Part shown: one piece after another, positions 24,758 through 33,732 of the stretch | Layout of the letters: every line of letters begins with the position of its first letter | Position numbering within the stretch: position 1 is the first letter of the stretch | Source of the DNA: an uncultured Bacteroidales bacterium | GTDB lineage: Bacteria; Bacteroidota; Bacteroidia; Bacteroidales; Bacteroidaceae | Length of the DNA stretch: 64,000 nucleotides | NCBI GenBank assembly: GCA_902779165.1 | Contig: CACZAN010000006.1 | Span: 21,687-85,686 of the forward strand | Direction of reading: 5' to 3' | Notes under the pieces: generated by a model | The model's input: the letters and a program-made list of their open reading frames with translations, nothing else | Databases searched by the model: none | What the model was told of the DNA's origin: nothing | Position numbers and translations under genes: made by a program

Positions 24758-25072
24758 ATGGCCCAGAAGAAATATAAAGATGTTGCGTACATTCAAATGG
24801 ATATATCTTATTACGGGAAGTACTTTTCAAAAGTGAAGTACTATCCAGCAAAGGTTAGTGGGGTAAGTTCCCATTCCCTCCGAGATGAAGATGGTTTTTG
24901 GCTTGGTTTGGATTTGGATGGTGTTATTCCGATAAATGTACATTTGTTTTTCTTCGATAGGAAGTGGAACACAAATTGTGAGCATTGTGAACGTGATGCC
25001 GATGGCGGTTGGAGTCATGTATTTGATTCTTCAATATTATGTAAAAACATCAGAATTAAATATACATATTGA
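24758..25072 (+). CDS. Small hypothetical protein in the McrBC neighbourhood
   Basis: 104 residues from the ATG at 24758; a GTG at 24746 overlapping the HNH stop would add four residues. It is not recognised. The sequence is rich in aromatic and beta-strand patterns (YIQMDISYYGKYFSKVKYYPAKV, then GFWLGLDLDGVIPINVHLFF) and has two cysteines in NCEHCERDADG. No signal peptide or membrane segment. It lies eight bases after the HNH gene and two bases before the McrB-like gene, so it is probably translated with them. A beta-barrel adaptor or modified-base reader is conceivable but unsupported. Confidence 0.6.
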   Translation: MAQKKYKDVAYIQMDISYYGKYFSKVKYYPAKVSGVSSHSLRDEDGFWLGLDLDGVIPINVHLFFFDRKWNTNCEHCERDADGGWSHVFDSSILCKNIRIKYTY

Positions 25073-25074
25073 TT

Positions 25075-26991
25075 ATGAATATAGAGAATATACTTCGAAT
25101 TGGTGCTGTCTCAGACAATGGTCAGGTAATGATTGTTGACGAAGACAGATTGTGTTATCTTGTAAAATCAGATAATAAAGGTGCTGTAGGAATGCGAACA
25201 ATCTCAAAGGCTCTCCTTGACGAATATATTCGTTTCTTTTCAGAAAAGCCTTCTGCAACAGCTACTGATGCGAGGGAAGCACTTTGCGGGAATAGTGAGA
25301 TAGATAAATTTGAATATGGCTATACCTCAACTTTGACCGTAATGGCAAAGATGGTATTGGGACACGACGACATACAGGAGAAAGAAGTTATTAAAAAAGA
25401 GATTATTCGGGAGAAATATGCTGCAACTTTTTTAAGGAAAGCTATGCGGACAACCCTAGACGAAGATGCCAATTTCTCTCATTTGGCAGCTCTTAATCAA
25501 TATGATCAAACATCAAAACGTTTGCGATTAAATGGATTTAGTATAGGATGTGACAAGAATCTTTTACCGCCTCGTACAGATGACTATGACATCAGTATCT
25601 CATGGGTGTACGAATCTCAAGAATATGTGCTATATTTAGAATTTGTCCCCGCTGATATGGAAAAGTTGCTTTTTCCTGCATATAACAATGCGTATCAGGG
25701 AAAATTCCAAATGTTGAAAGATACCAATGGCGATTATGTATTATATGAAATTATAGGTTCTTTGAAATATGACAGTGAAAACAGGTCTCTCCAGCAAATC
25801 TTCTATGGAGCTTCAGGAACAGAGTATATATGTTCATATCTAACTGCTCTTCGTACCAAGCCATTCATGTTGTTAGCTGGAATAAGTGGAACGGGCAAGA
25901 GCCGCATTGTGAGGAAACTGGCACAAGCGACCGCGACACAAAAATACAACAATGAAGAAGATCGATGGAAGGATAATCGTCCGGAGAACTTCGAGTTGAT
26001 TCAAGTGAAACCTAACTGGCATAACTCAATGGATGTGGTGGGATTTTATTCCAATATCTCTGGAAAGTACGAGTTTACGCCCTTTGTGGAGTTTATCGTT
26101 AAAGCTTGGCAACACCAAGAAACTCCCTATTTCCTTTGCTTGGATGAAATGAATTTGGCTCCTGTGGAAGAATACTTTGCAGAATTCCTTAGTGCCATTG
26201 AGTCGCGTTCTACAGACGAGAACGGTAATTACATAACTGACCCCATTATCAAGCCGTTCAAAAAGTTCGGCAAAGATGTTTGCGAGGCAATGTTGAAACA
26301 TCTTCTTGGTGAAGCCCATCATACAGAATCCAATCCTTTGGCCGTACAATTTTCAGAAAAAGGACTCACGTTGCCTCCTAACTTGATGGTGATGGGGACT
26401 GTAAATATGGACGATACGACTTTCTCATTCTCTCGTAAGGTGCTGGATAGGGCAATGTCGGTGGAGATGAACGAAGTGGATTACGACAAGTTCCTGTCGG
26501 GCGAAAGCGAGCAGTTCCCCTTGCTGACGGACATGAATGAATTGTTGGTGAACCGTCCACAACGGGCAGCAGAAGTGACAGAGGAGATTGAATCAGATAA
26601 GGTGATTGCCTACTTAAAGGATGTGAACACGCTGATGGAAGGAACACCGTTCAAGCTCGGCTATCGTGCTGCAAATGAGGCTATGCTTTATGTCGCAGCC
26701 TGCAAAAAGTTTGCAGGAAGCGACTATGCTTTGGCAAATGCGTTGGACGAATTCACCTTGATGAAGATTCTTTCTCGCATAGAGGGTGATGACAGTCGGT
26801 TGGGCATGGCCGATGATGACCCGCGCATTGCCACACTTGGTATTGAAGCAAGTGAGCAACATACAAGCTTGTTGACTTGTCTGAAGTCGATTGTCCATAA
26901 ACACATTGGAGCTTCCAGCAAGACAGAGAAGAAGATTGACCAAATGTGTAATACGCTTGAACGTGAGCATTTCGTCTCTTATTGGGCATAA
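25075..26991 (+). CDS. McrB-like AAA+ GTPase of a type IV restriction system
   Basis: 638 residues from the ATG at 25075. The first 240 residues are an uncharacterised N-terminal region, the usual place of the modified-DNA recognition module. The McrB AAA+ core has Walker A GISGTGKSR near residue 265, the KPNWHNSMDVVGFY segment, Walker B FLCLDEMNLAPVEEYF near 355, and the McrB sensor signature MGTVNMDDTTFSFSRKVLDRA near 444. McrB uses GTP and translocates DNA with McrC to cut modified sites. The stop codon directly abuts the McrC-like start codon (26991/26992), so the pair is surely one unit. Confidence 0.9.
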   Translation: MNIENILRIGAVSDNGQVMIVDEDRLCYLVKSDNKGAVGMRTISKALLDEYIRFFSEKPSATATDAREALCGNSEIDKFEYGYTSTLTVMAKMVLGHDDIQEKEVIKKEIIREKYAATFLRKAMRTTLDEDANFSHLAALNQYDQTSKRLRLNGFSIGCDKNLLPPRTDDYDISISWVYESQEYVLYLEFVPADMEKLLFPAYNNAYQGKFQMLKDTNGDYVLYEIIGSLKYDSENRSLQQIFYGASGTEYICSYLTALRTKPFMLLAGISGTGKSRIVRKLAQATATQKYNNEEDRWKDNRPENFELIQVKPNWHNSMDVVGFYSNISGKYEFTPFVEFIVKAWQHQETPYFLCLDEMNLAPVEEYFAEFLSAIESRSTDENGNYITDPIIKPFKKFGKDVCEAMLKHLLGEAHHTESNPLAVQFSEKGLTLPPNLMVMGTVNMDDTTFSFSRKVLDRAMSVEMNEVDYDKFLSGESEQFPLLTDMNELLVNRPQRAAEVTEEIESDKVIAYLKDVNTLMEGTPFKLGYRAANEAMLYVAACKKFAGSDYALANALDEFTLMKILSRIEGDDSRLGMADDDPRIATLGIEASEQHTSLLTCLKSIVHKHIGASSKTEKKIDQMCNTLEREHFVSYWA

Positions 26992-29208
26992 ATGGCTGTG
27001 AAGGGGAACATATTCAACTTTGAGATTCGGAATAATGATGTCCGGATACGTTTCTCGTGTGACAAAACTATCGACCGCATACGAAAGGCAATGGAAAACC
27101 TTTCTGTGGAACGAGGCGACGAGAAACTGATGGCTGAATTTGTCACTTCACAAGCAGAGGCCAGCTTTGTTTTCAACGGTCACGAAAGCAAAAGCAAGCA
27201 ACTGATGCACGAGGCTCTTTTCTTCGAGAACACACAATACCCCGTGCTTATTCAGGGGGAAGATGGAGTGAGTGAGATGTCGCTGGTGTTCTCCAACGTG
27301 ACAAAAGACTCACAGTTGAGCAGCGACGGGAATCTGCTGTTTGGTGCTGTCGGATTCGGCAATCAGGTCGGGAAAACGGATATCAGTCTCAACTACAAAA
27401 AAGACGGAAGGGCAAAGAGCCTGCGTTTCACCACGGAGGTTCTGAGTTACAAAATGGATTACCGCACTGACATGAAGTGGATTATTCGTGATATAGAGCA
27501 GGAATACAGTATGCTGTCGTTTGCCTTCATGCGCGAAACCTACATCAACTTCCGTACCAGCAGCGGTGAATCGTCCGATCTGATTTGGTGGCAGATATTC
27601 CAATCGTGCTTCAACGACATCACTAAAGCCTGCCGACAAATCATCAACTCTCCCAAACGGAAGTTGCACGATAGAGTGAGCTATGAACGTCAGGAGAGGC
27701 TGAGATGGGTGGAGCGTGAACTGGAGAACGAATACTACGAATTCAAGGATGACCCGCATCACCTTTATCGCACTCATGAACTCTGTCACACCAACGACAC
27801 CATAGAGAACCGCTTCCTGAAATTTGTAATGGGTCAAACGCTGCAACGCTTCAACATCGTGAGCCAACATATCAGGAATGCCGTCGCTAAATCCAAAATT
27901 ATGGAAAGCAGGCTTGACGAGATGGGAGATGAACTGCAACGGCTGGTGAGCCATCCTTTCTTCAGGAATATCGGATTGTTCAAGGGATTCTCGCAAGACT
28001 CGCTGGTGATGAAGAAATCCATCAACTATCGAACCATCTACCAGAAATGGATTGAGTTGCTATGCGGATATGAACTGGAGGAAGGTGTTAACAAACTGGA
28101 GACGAAGGACATCGCTATGTTGTATGAGATATGGTGTTTCTTGAAAGTAAAAAACATTGTTTCCGACCTGTTAGGTGAGAAGGCGATTGCTCAATACAAA
28201 GGCAAGAAGATGACACCGCAGTTTATCCGTGATTTGAACTGGGGCACGCATTCGGAAGTTATCTTCCTGCGGACGGAGGACAATGTGGAATTGGCATCGG
28301 TAATGTATAATGCTCCAGTGAAAGAAGATGATAGTGAAGTGTCGTCTGCCATAAAGGGGACAAAGACATTTACCACTCAACAGCGTCCTGATATCGTGTT
28401 GCGTTTGACTAAACGGCAGAAGGGAATTCAATATACCTTCCTTTTCGATGCGAAATACCGCATAAGCGATTCTCATCCCGACGATATGGACATCCCACCA
28501 AGTGATGCCATTGACCAGATGCACCGCTATCGTGATGCCATCTATTATATCGAACCAGCCAACCAGAAGCCTAAGCGTGAAGTAATAGGCGGATATGTTC
28601 TTTTCCCGGGAAGCTACACTCGTGAGGAGTTTGAGAAGTCACATTATTATGAATCTATCAAGGCTATTGGCATCGGCGCATTTCCATTGAAGCCGTCAGA
28701 CGGGATTACAGTTGATCCTAATAGTAGTGAGCAGGCATTGCGTGAACAGATAGCGGAATGGTTGAAGCGAAGCCGGATGAAGACTTATCTATATAAGAAT
28801 GTAGCGCCCCAACATGGATTGGAATACCAAGATCCTGACGATGTACTTCTTGTAAATTTCGCAAAGAAGGACAAACTTGCGAAGATGAAAGAACTGGGAT
28901 TGTGCTATCTTCGTACAGGCGAAGATGCGGGAGCGATTGTTTTGGAGCCAAAAGCATTGAATGCAAAGTATGTGATGTTGCATAACGGAACATCTGGCAC
29001 ATTGTATAAGTTGAAAGGTGGGGGGCCAAGATTTATGTCTAAGGAAGCTTTGCAAAAGAAAGGCTTTGAAAACTTGGGGCATGATTATTATTTGGTATAT
29101 TATTTTGATACAAGTAAATCGCAAGATTATGCCAAGATACCCGCTCTTGCGCGGAGAAATAGTACTACACGCCCTTGGTTTGCGACTTGGGAAGAACTTA
29201 TGCATTAG
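26992..29208 (+). CDS. McrC-like protein, DUF2357 plus PD-(D/E)XK_7 nuclease domain
   Basis: 738 residues. The N-terminal and middle region (about 20-330) matches DUF2357, which replaces the classical McrC N-terminus. The nuclease core near residues 464-486 has RPDIVLRL, then YTFLFDAKYRI, giving the D...D-A-K triad of the PDDEXK_7 (DUF524) family. A further C-terminal region (about 590-738) is extra compared with classical McrC; it contains a DDVLLVNFAKKDKLAKMK segment and might carry its own binding module. The protein should be the endonuclease subunit activated by the preceding McrB-like GTPase. Confidence 0.85.
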   Translation: MAVKGNIFNFEIRNNDVRIRFSCDKTIDRIRKAMENLSVERGDEKLMAEFVTSQAEASFVFNGHESKSKQLMHEALFFENTQYPVLIQGEDGVSEMSLVFSNVTKDSQLSSDGNLLFGAVGFGNQVGKTDISLNYKKDGRAKSLRFTTEVLSYKMDYRTDMKWIIRDIEQEYSMLSFAFMRETYINFRTSSGESSDLIWWQIFQSCFNDITKACRQIINSPKRKLHDRVSYERQERLRWVERELENEYYEFKDDPHHLYRTHELCHTNDTIENRFLKFVMGQTLQRFNIVSQHIRNAVAKSKIMESRLDEMGDELQRLVSHPFFRNIGLFKGFSQDSLVMKKSINYRTIYQKWIELLCGYELEEGVNKLETKDIAMLYEIWCFLKVKNIVSDLLGEKAIAQYKGKKMTPQFIRDLNWGTHSEVIFLRTEDNVELASVMYNAPVKEDDSEVSSAIKGTKTFTTQQRPDIVLRLTKRQKGIQYTFLFDAKYRISDSHPDDMDIPPSDAIDQMHRYRDAIYYIEPANQKPKREVIGGYVLFPGSYTREEFEKSHYYESIKAIGIGAFPLKPSDGITVDPNSSEQALREQIAEWLKRSRMKTYLYKNVAPQHGLEYQDPDDVLLVNFAKKDKLAKMKELGLCYLRTGEDAGAIVLEPKALNAKYVMLHNGTSGTLYKLKGGGPRFMSKEALQKKGFENLGHDYYLVYYFDTSKSQDYAKIPALARRNSTTRPWFATWEELMH

Positions 29209-29211
29209 TCT

Positions 29212-29790
29212 ATGGATAAACTCTCGAAACTCCAGCGGCATAATAATATGGCAGCGATCCATTCGAAGGACACGAAGCCAGAGATGATTGTGCGACGTGG
29301 GTTGTGGAAAAGAGGCTTTCGCTATAGACTGAACCATAAACGATTGCCTGGTCATCCAGACTTGGTGCTGAGGAAATACAGGACGTGCATCTTTGTGAAT
29401 GGTTGCTTTTGGCATGGACACCACATCAATTTACAATTTGACGATTTACCGCTCGGCCCATCGGGACGCTTCACACTTGAAGATTTTACGATTTCAAACT
29501 CAGAGTGTTGCAAGATCCCGAAGACGAACAGGGAGTTCTGGGTGGCGAAAATTCGCCGGAACATGGAAAGAGACAAAGAGGAGCAGCGTAAACTGGCTGA
29601 AATGGGTTGGCATTGCATCACTATCTGGGAGTGCGAGTTGAAGCCATCGAAGCGTGAGGAGACGTTGGACTCAATAGCCTTTACCCTGAATCATATCTGG
29701 TTGCAAAACCATGGGGCAATAGTTGTTCCTTATCCGCAGGTAGAAGAGGAGGATATGCAGATGCCGATGGCGGCAGAAGATCATGTTTGA
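29212..29790 (+). CDS. vsr: Very short patch repair endonuclease (Vsr)
   Basis: 192 residues. The Vsr core is clear: MAAIHSKDTKPEMIVRRGL at the N-terminus, the catalytic aspartate in GHPDLVLRKYRTCIFVNGCFWHGHH, and the terminal WHCITIWECEL. Classical Vsr nicks beside T:G mismatches produced by deamination at Dcm sites. Compared with typical Vsr (about 135-155 residues) there is an insertion of about 20 residues after the WHGHH motif, and a 35-residue acidic tail. No cytosine methyltransferase is present in the window, so a role with the McrBC-like pair is more likely than Dcm repair; that is inference. It begins three bases after the McrC-like stop. Confidence 0.9.
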   Translation: MDKLSKLQRHNNMAAIHSKDTKPEMIVRRGLWKRGFRYRLNHKRLPGHPDLVLRKYRTCIFVNGCFWHGHHINLQFDDLPLGPSGRFTLEDFTISNSECCKIPKTNREFWVAKIRRNMERDKEEQRKLAEMGWHCITIWECELKPSKREETLDSIAFTLNHIWLQNHGAIVVPYPQVEEEDMQMPMAAEDHV

Positions 29791-29822
29791 TAGAAGACTA
29801 AACTTAAAAAGAATATATAAGG

Positions 29823-29862
29823 CTCGCCCCGCACAAATTGATGTGTGGGGCGAGTATTTTTC
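29823..29862. terminator. Bidirectional terminator closing the defence island
   Basis: A 13-base stem (CTCGCCCCGCACA against TGTGTGGGGCGAG, one G:U pair) with a six-base loop is followed by TATTTTT on the plus strand, and the minus reading also runs into T-rich sequence. It separates vsr from the convergent CE6 gene. Confidence 0.9.
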
Positions 29863-29876
29863 AAGTTTTATCTGAG

Positions 29877-31181
29877 TTATCGTCTGTTGGGGGTGAGGAG
29901 TACCTTGCGGTGGTTGACGACGTAGATGCCGGCGGGGAGGCGATGGGCGGTGGCCTTGGTGGCTACGCGCATGCCGCGGAGGTCGTAGATGGCGTCGTCG
30001 GTGTCGGGTGTGGCGGCGAGGTCGCTGACGGGTGTGTCTACGAGTCCTACGGAGATGTCGACTTTATGCTCGGTGCCGAAGAAGTCGGTGTAGGTGGCGG
30101 TGACGATGCCTCCGTAGCCCTGGGCGTCGGTAGTGACTTTGCCGCTTCTAATTCTTAGGGTCTCGCTGCTGAAGGTGGCTTCCTCGGTGAGGTCCTCGCG
30201 GTGGCCGTCGTTGAAGGTGGCCCAGAGCTGGAGGGTGACGGTGGCTCGCTTGCCGGCGTCGATGTGGTCGTCGAAGTTCTTGACGGTGAAGAACTTCTTG
30301 AGGGTGGAGGCCATCCTGAAGGTGGAGTCCATCTTTGCCTCGCGGCCCATGACGTGCAGAGCGGAGTAGGCGTAGCGCTTGCCCATGGTGCGGTAGCCGG
30401 CGGCGTTGAAGTGCCAGGGGTCGCTGCCGTTGCCCGGGCAGCCGTTGGAGTGGATGACGTGGGAGGTGGGAACGGTGCTGGGCATCTTGGCCACGACGGT
30501 GTTGTGGCCGTAGCAGGCTCCGCCCTGGTCCTGGCGCAGGGTCTCGCCGACGAAGAGGGGTACGTCCTGTGCCTCGAGGCCGAGGTCTGTGAGGAGGTCG
30601 TTGTAGATCTTCTTCACGTTTTTCGGCCAGTTGGGGTCGCCGTTGTTCGAGCATCCCTGATGTAGGAGTATGCCTTTGATGATGCCTTTCTGCTGTGCTT
30701 TCTTGCCGATGTCGACGAGTCGCTGGTAGGCGTTGCCGCCGTATTGTTCTCTGGTGAGTATTGCCCACCATTCATTGGGGTTGTCGGCGAGTTTCTGCTC
30801 GCATTTGTCCTTGTCGAACATCTCGATGGGGCTGCCGCCCATGGCTACGGCGACGACACCGACCTTGATGTCCTTGGGCAGTGCAGCGACCATGGTGCGG
30901 CCGAAGTAGTCGCTCATGCCGAGTTTTCCGACGGGGCTGACGATTGGGCAGTTGGCGATGTACTCGTTGCCGAGCACGCGGGTGGGGCTGGAGAAATTGG
31001 TGGTGGCGAACATCCGGAAGCGGCTGTTCACGCCCTCGTCGCAGGTCTCCCACTGGGCATTGCCCTCCATGTTGGATTGTCCGAAGCAGAGGTAGATGTA
31101 GAAGTTGGGGTTGGGTTCCTGGGCGCTGGCGGCTGTCAGTCCCAGGGTGAGCATTGCAAATAGCAGTAGTTTCTTTTTCAT
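29877..31181 (-). CDS. Secreted carbohydrate esterase (CE6 / sialate O-acetylesterase-like)
   Basis: 434 residues with signal peptide MKKKLLLFAMLTLGLTAASAQ. The SGNH-like esterase domain has the nucleophile in FGQSNMEG (S36) and the Asp/His pair in DPWHFNAAGYR; MGGSPIEMF and HQGCSNNGD are further family blocks. CE6 members remove acetyl groups from xylan, so it fits this cluster. After about residue 290 there is a beta-rich region and then a C-terminal tail (YDLRGMRVATKAT to the end) of the type IX sorting kind. It is the last gene of the minus-strand series. Sialate esterase activity is an alternative reading of the family name, not favoured by context. Confidence 0.85.
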   Translation of the reverse strand: MKKKLLLFAMLTLGLTAASAQEPNPNFYIYLCFGQSNMEGNAQWETCDEGVNSRFRMFATTNFSSPTRVLGNEYIANCPIVSPVGKLGMSDYFGRTMVAALPKDIKVGVVAVAMGGSPIEMFDKDKCEQKLADNPNEWWAILTREQYGGNAYQRLVDIGKKAQQKGIIKGILLHQGCSNNGDPNWPKNVKKIYNDLLTDLGLEAQDVPLFVGETLRQDQGGACYGHNTVVAKMPSTVPTSHVIHSNGCPGNGSDPWHFNAAGYRTMGKRYAYSALHVMGREAKMDSTFRMASTLKKFFTVKNFDDHIDAGKRATVTLQLWATFNDGHREDLTEEATFSSETLRIRSGKVTTDAQGYGGIVTATYTDFFGTEHKVDISVGLVDTPVSDLAATPDTDDAIYDLRGMRVATKATAHRLPAGIYVVNHRKVLLTPNRR

Positions 31182-31220
31182 TGGTTATGTATATGAAGTT
31201 TTAGATGTCGCACGGGGGGA

Positions 31221-33728
31221 TCACTGCTTCAGGAGGCGGAGGTAGTAGAGGCCGGGTAGTGGGGTGGTGCCTGTGGCCTGGAAGCGGAAGGTGAGCTGCC
31301 GGAGGGGCTTGCCGTCGGCATCGGCGAGGAGTGCGGCGGGAATGGGGATTTCCTCGTTGTAGAATCCGTTGCGCTCGGCATTGCTGTGGTGCTGGGGCAC
31401 ATTGATGTCGCAGAGCTGCTGGCCGTTGAGGTAGGCGGTGGCCACGCGTCCCTTGTCGCGGGTGGTGAATCGCAGGAGGATGGCGAGGCTGTCGGTTTGT
31501 CCGTGGGTCTCGAGGGTGTACTCGAACCATCCTCCGGCTTGTGCGTCGCGGTAGAATTCGCCGTTGAAGTTGCCTTTGTTGGAGTCGGGGGAGTACTTGC
31601 CGAGGTGTCCGGCTTCGCTCTGCTGTTCGCCTGTTGCCACGAAGTCGATGGTGCGTGCGTCGAGGCGTGCGTTGAGTGCGTCGAGGCGTCCCATGTCGCT
31701 CTGCTGGTAGGCGTCCTCGGTCTGCTGGTAGAAGTAGCAGGTGTAGCGTGCGTGGTGGATGGCGTAGAAGGGCAGCAGGGGCAGCGTCTGCCACTTGCCG
31801 CGGTTGACGGCGAGGTTGAAGTGCAGGGGCTGTGCTGTGGGGGTGATGCGCTCGAGGACGTCGGCTCGGTTGCCGATGAGCAGGGGCGCGGAGGAGAGGC
31901 TGAGGGCACGGGTGCGCGCTCCGGGAGCGTGGTCCATGCGTCCCTCGCCGGCGTATTCGTTGTCGAGCCGGTCGTAGGAGAGTCCGGTGGCGCTGGCTTC
32001 GGCTTCGCTGGCGGCGGTGGTCTGTGCGGCCAGGAGGATGGGACCGTACTTGAAGGCGATGTAGTCGGGGTAGTTGGGACAGGGCTCCACGCGCAGCTGC
32101 ATGGGCAGGCTGACTTCGACGACGTCGCCGGCAGCCCACTTGCGGTTGATGCAGACATAGCTGGCGCGGCCTTCGTGCACGGCGGAGAGGTCGGCGGGGG
32201 TGCCGTTGACGGTGACGGCGAAGGCGGCGGTGGTCCAAGCGGGATGACGGAGGGCGAGGGTGAAGGTGCCGCCCTTGTTGATGGTCAGCGTGGTCTTGGG
32301 CTCATAGGGGAAGCGTGTCTGCTGGGTGAGGGCAAAGCGGTCGCTGTTGAGGGCCGAGGCGGCGAAGAGGTTGACGTAGAGCTTCTGGTTGTCGGTGGAG
32401 TGGGTGTAGATGAAGTGTCCGTACTTCGAGTGGTTCTCCATGCCTGTGCCGACGCAGCACCACATGCCCTGGTTGACCTGCGAGTAGATGCGGTAGGCTT
32501 GAGGACGCAGGGTGGTGAAGTAGACGTAGCCGCCGGTCTGTGGGTCCTGGGTGGAGAGGATGTGGTTCCACATGGCCTGCTCGTAGAAATCGACGTAGCG
32601 GGCATCGTGGGAGGAGTCGAAGAGGTCCTCGGAGAGCTTCAGCATGTTGTTGGTGTTGCAGGACTCCGGGCCGTCGAGGTGCTCGATGTAGGTGGCTCCT
32701 CTGTCGGCGCTGATGAAGTGCTCGAACATGGAGTTGCCTCCGATGCACACGGTGCGGTTGAAGGCGACGTCGGCCCAGAAGTTCTGGGCGGCGCGGTGGT
32801 AGTTGGTGAGGATGTCGTGTCCGTCGCGCAGTGTCTCCTGATAGATACGCTCGAAGCCCACGTATTTGGGCACCTGCGTGTTGGCGTGTTTGCCGTCGAG
32901 GAAGGTGGGGTTGAGAGTCTGCATCTCGTTGATCATCCACTGGTGGCTGTACTTGCGTGCGGCGGCGAGGTAGCGTTCTTCGCCGAAGAGGCGGTAGGCG
33001 TCGGCCAGGGGCTCGTTCATGCCTCCGTGCTCCCACCCGAGGATGGACTGCATCTGCTCGTCGGTGAGGTTGCTGACGACGAGTACGCTCCAGTCGCACA
33101 TCTTGCGGAAGAGTTCGCGGGCGAGGGGGCTGTCGGCATAGAGCCAGGCGTCGCGCAGTCCTGCCAGCGTCTTGTGCTCACAGTAGAAAGGCACCCATCC
33201 GCCGTATTTCCTGAAGGGTTCGAGGTCGCCTTTGTAGAGGCCCGTCCAGATCTGGTTGATGGGTTGTCCGCCGAGGAAGCCATAGAGGCCCTCGCGGTTG
33301 TCGTTGTAGGCGTCCTGACAGTCCTTGAGAATGGCGAGGACATAGTCGAGGCGTTCCTTCAAGCGGGCTTTCATGGCGGCATCGCCGGTGGCGGCGTAGG
33401 CCAGGGCGAGTGCGGTGAGGTAGTGGCCTCCGACGTGCCCTTCGAGACTCCAGTCGTGCAGTCCCCAATTGGAGAACGAGGGGTGCCTGGTAACCCAGTC
33501 GGCATACTTGCCCGTGGTGAGCCCTGCCTGGCGCACAAAGGGGGTGAGCAGGCGGTCGGCGTCGTAGCTGAGGAGCAGCTCGTCGTTGACTTGCATGGCG
33601 GTCTTCAGTGGGCCGTCGAGGAGTGTGACCTGTTCGAGGTCGAAATGTTCTGGATAGATTTCGCTCTGTGCCGAGGCACCGATGGGGAGCAGCGCGAGGA
33701 GTGCTGCCAGCAGACGTGAATGCTTCAT
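31221..33728 (-). CDS. GH127/GH146-type beta-L-arabinofuranosidase, secreted
   Basis: 835 residues with signal peptide MKHSRLLAALLALLPIGASAQ. The (alpha/alpha)6 domain carries the family metal/nucleophile cysteines: GPESCNTNNML (Glu and Cys ligands) and MWCCVGTGMENHSKYG (the nucleophile cysteine pair), with GGNSMFEHF as the probable acid/base region. A beta-sandwich follows from about 430 and a C-terminal CBM-like domain from about 680. Known members release beta-L-arabinofuranose from arabinans or arabino-oligosaccharides with a zinc-bound cysteine. The length fits the roughly 800-residue GH146 group. It follows the GH27 gene after four bases. A long antisense open frame (31386-33719) is a shadow caused by GC-rich codons. 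Confidence 0.88.
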   Translation of the reverse strand: MKHSRLLAALLALLPIGASAQSEIYPEHFDLEQVTLLDGPLKTAMQVNDELLLSYDADRLLTPFVRQAGLTTGKYADWVTRHPSFSNWGLHDWSLEGHVGGHYLTALALAYAATGDAAMKARLKERLDYVLAILKDCQDAYNDNREGLYGFLGGQPINQIWTGLYKGDLEPFRKYGGWVPFYCEHKTLAGLRDAWLYADSPLARELFRKMCDWSVLVVSNLTDEQMQSILGWEHGGMNEPLADAYRLFGEERYLAAARKYSHQWMINEMQTLNPTFLDGKHANTQVPKYVGFERIYQETLRDGHDILTNYHRAAQNFWADVAFNRTVCIGGNSMFEHFISADRGATYIEHLDGPESCNTNNMLKLSEDLFDSSHDARYVDFYEQAMWNHILSTQDPQTGGYVYFTTLRPQAYRIYSQVNQGMWCCVGTGMENHSKYGHFIYTHSTDNQKLYVNLFAASALNSDRFALTQQTRFPYEPKTTLTINKGGTFTLALRHPAWTTAAFAVTVNGTPADLSAVHEGRASYVCINRKWAAGDVVEVSLPMQLRVEPCPNYPDYIAFKYGPILLAAQTTAASEAEASATGLSYDRLDNEYAGEGRMDHAPGARTRALSLSSAPLLIGNRADVLERITPTAQPLHFNLAVNRGKWQTLPLLPFYAIHHARYTCYFYQQTEDAYQQSDMGRLDALNARLDARTIDFVATGEQQSEAGHLGKYSPDSNKGNFNGEFYRDAQAGGWFEYTLETHGQTDSLAILLRFTTRDKGRVATAYLNGQQLCDINVPQHHSNAERNGFYNEEIPIPAALLADADGKPLRQLTFRFQATGTTPLPGLYYLRLLKQ

Positions 33729-33732
33729 AGGG

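Noticed and set aside
31386-33719. 777-codon plus-strand open frame opposite the GH127/146 gene
   Set aside because: Composition is a mirror of GC-rich codons (Val, Gly, Glu-rich) and no domain is recognisable. Similar shadows occur opposite the other GH genes and the MscS gene.
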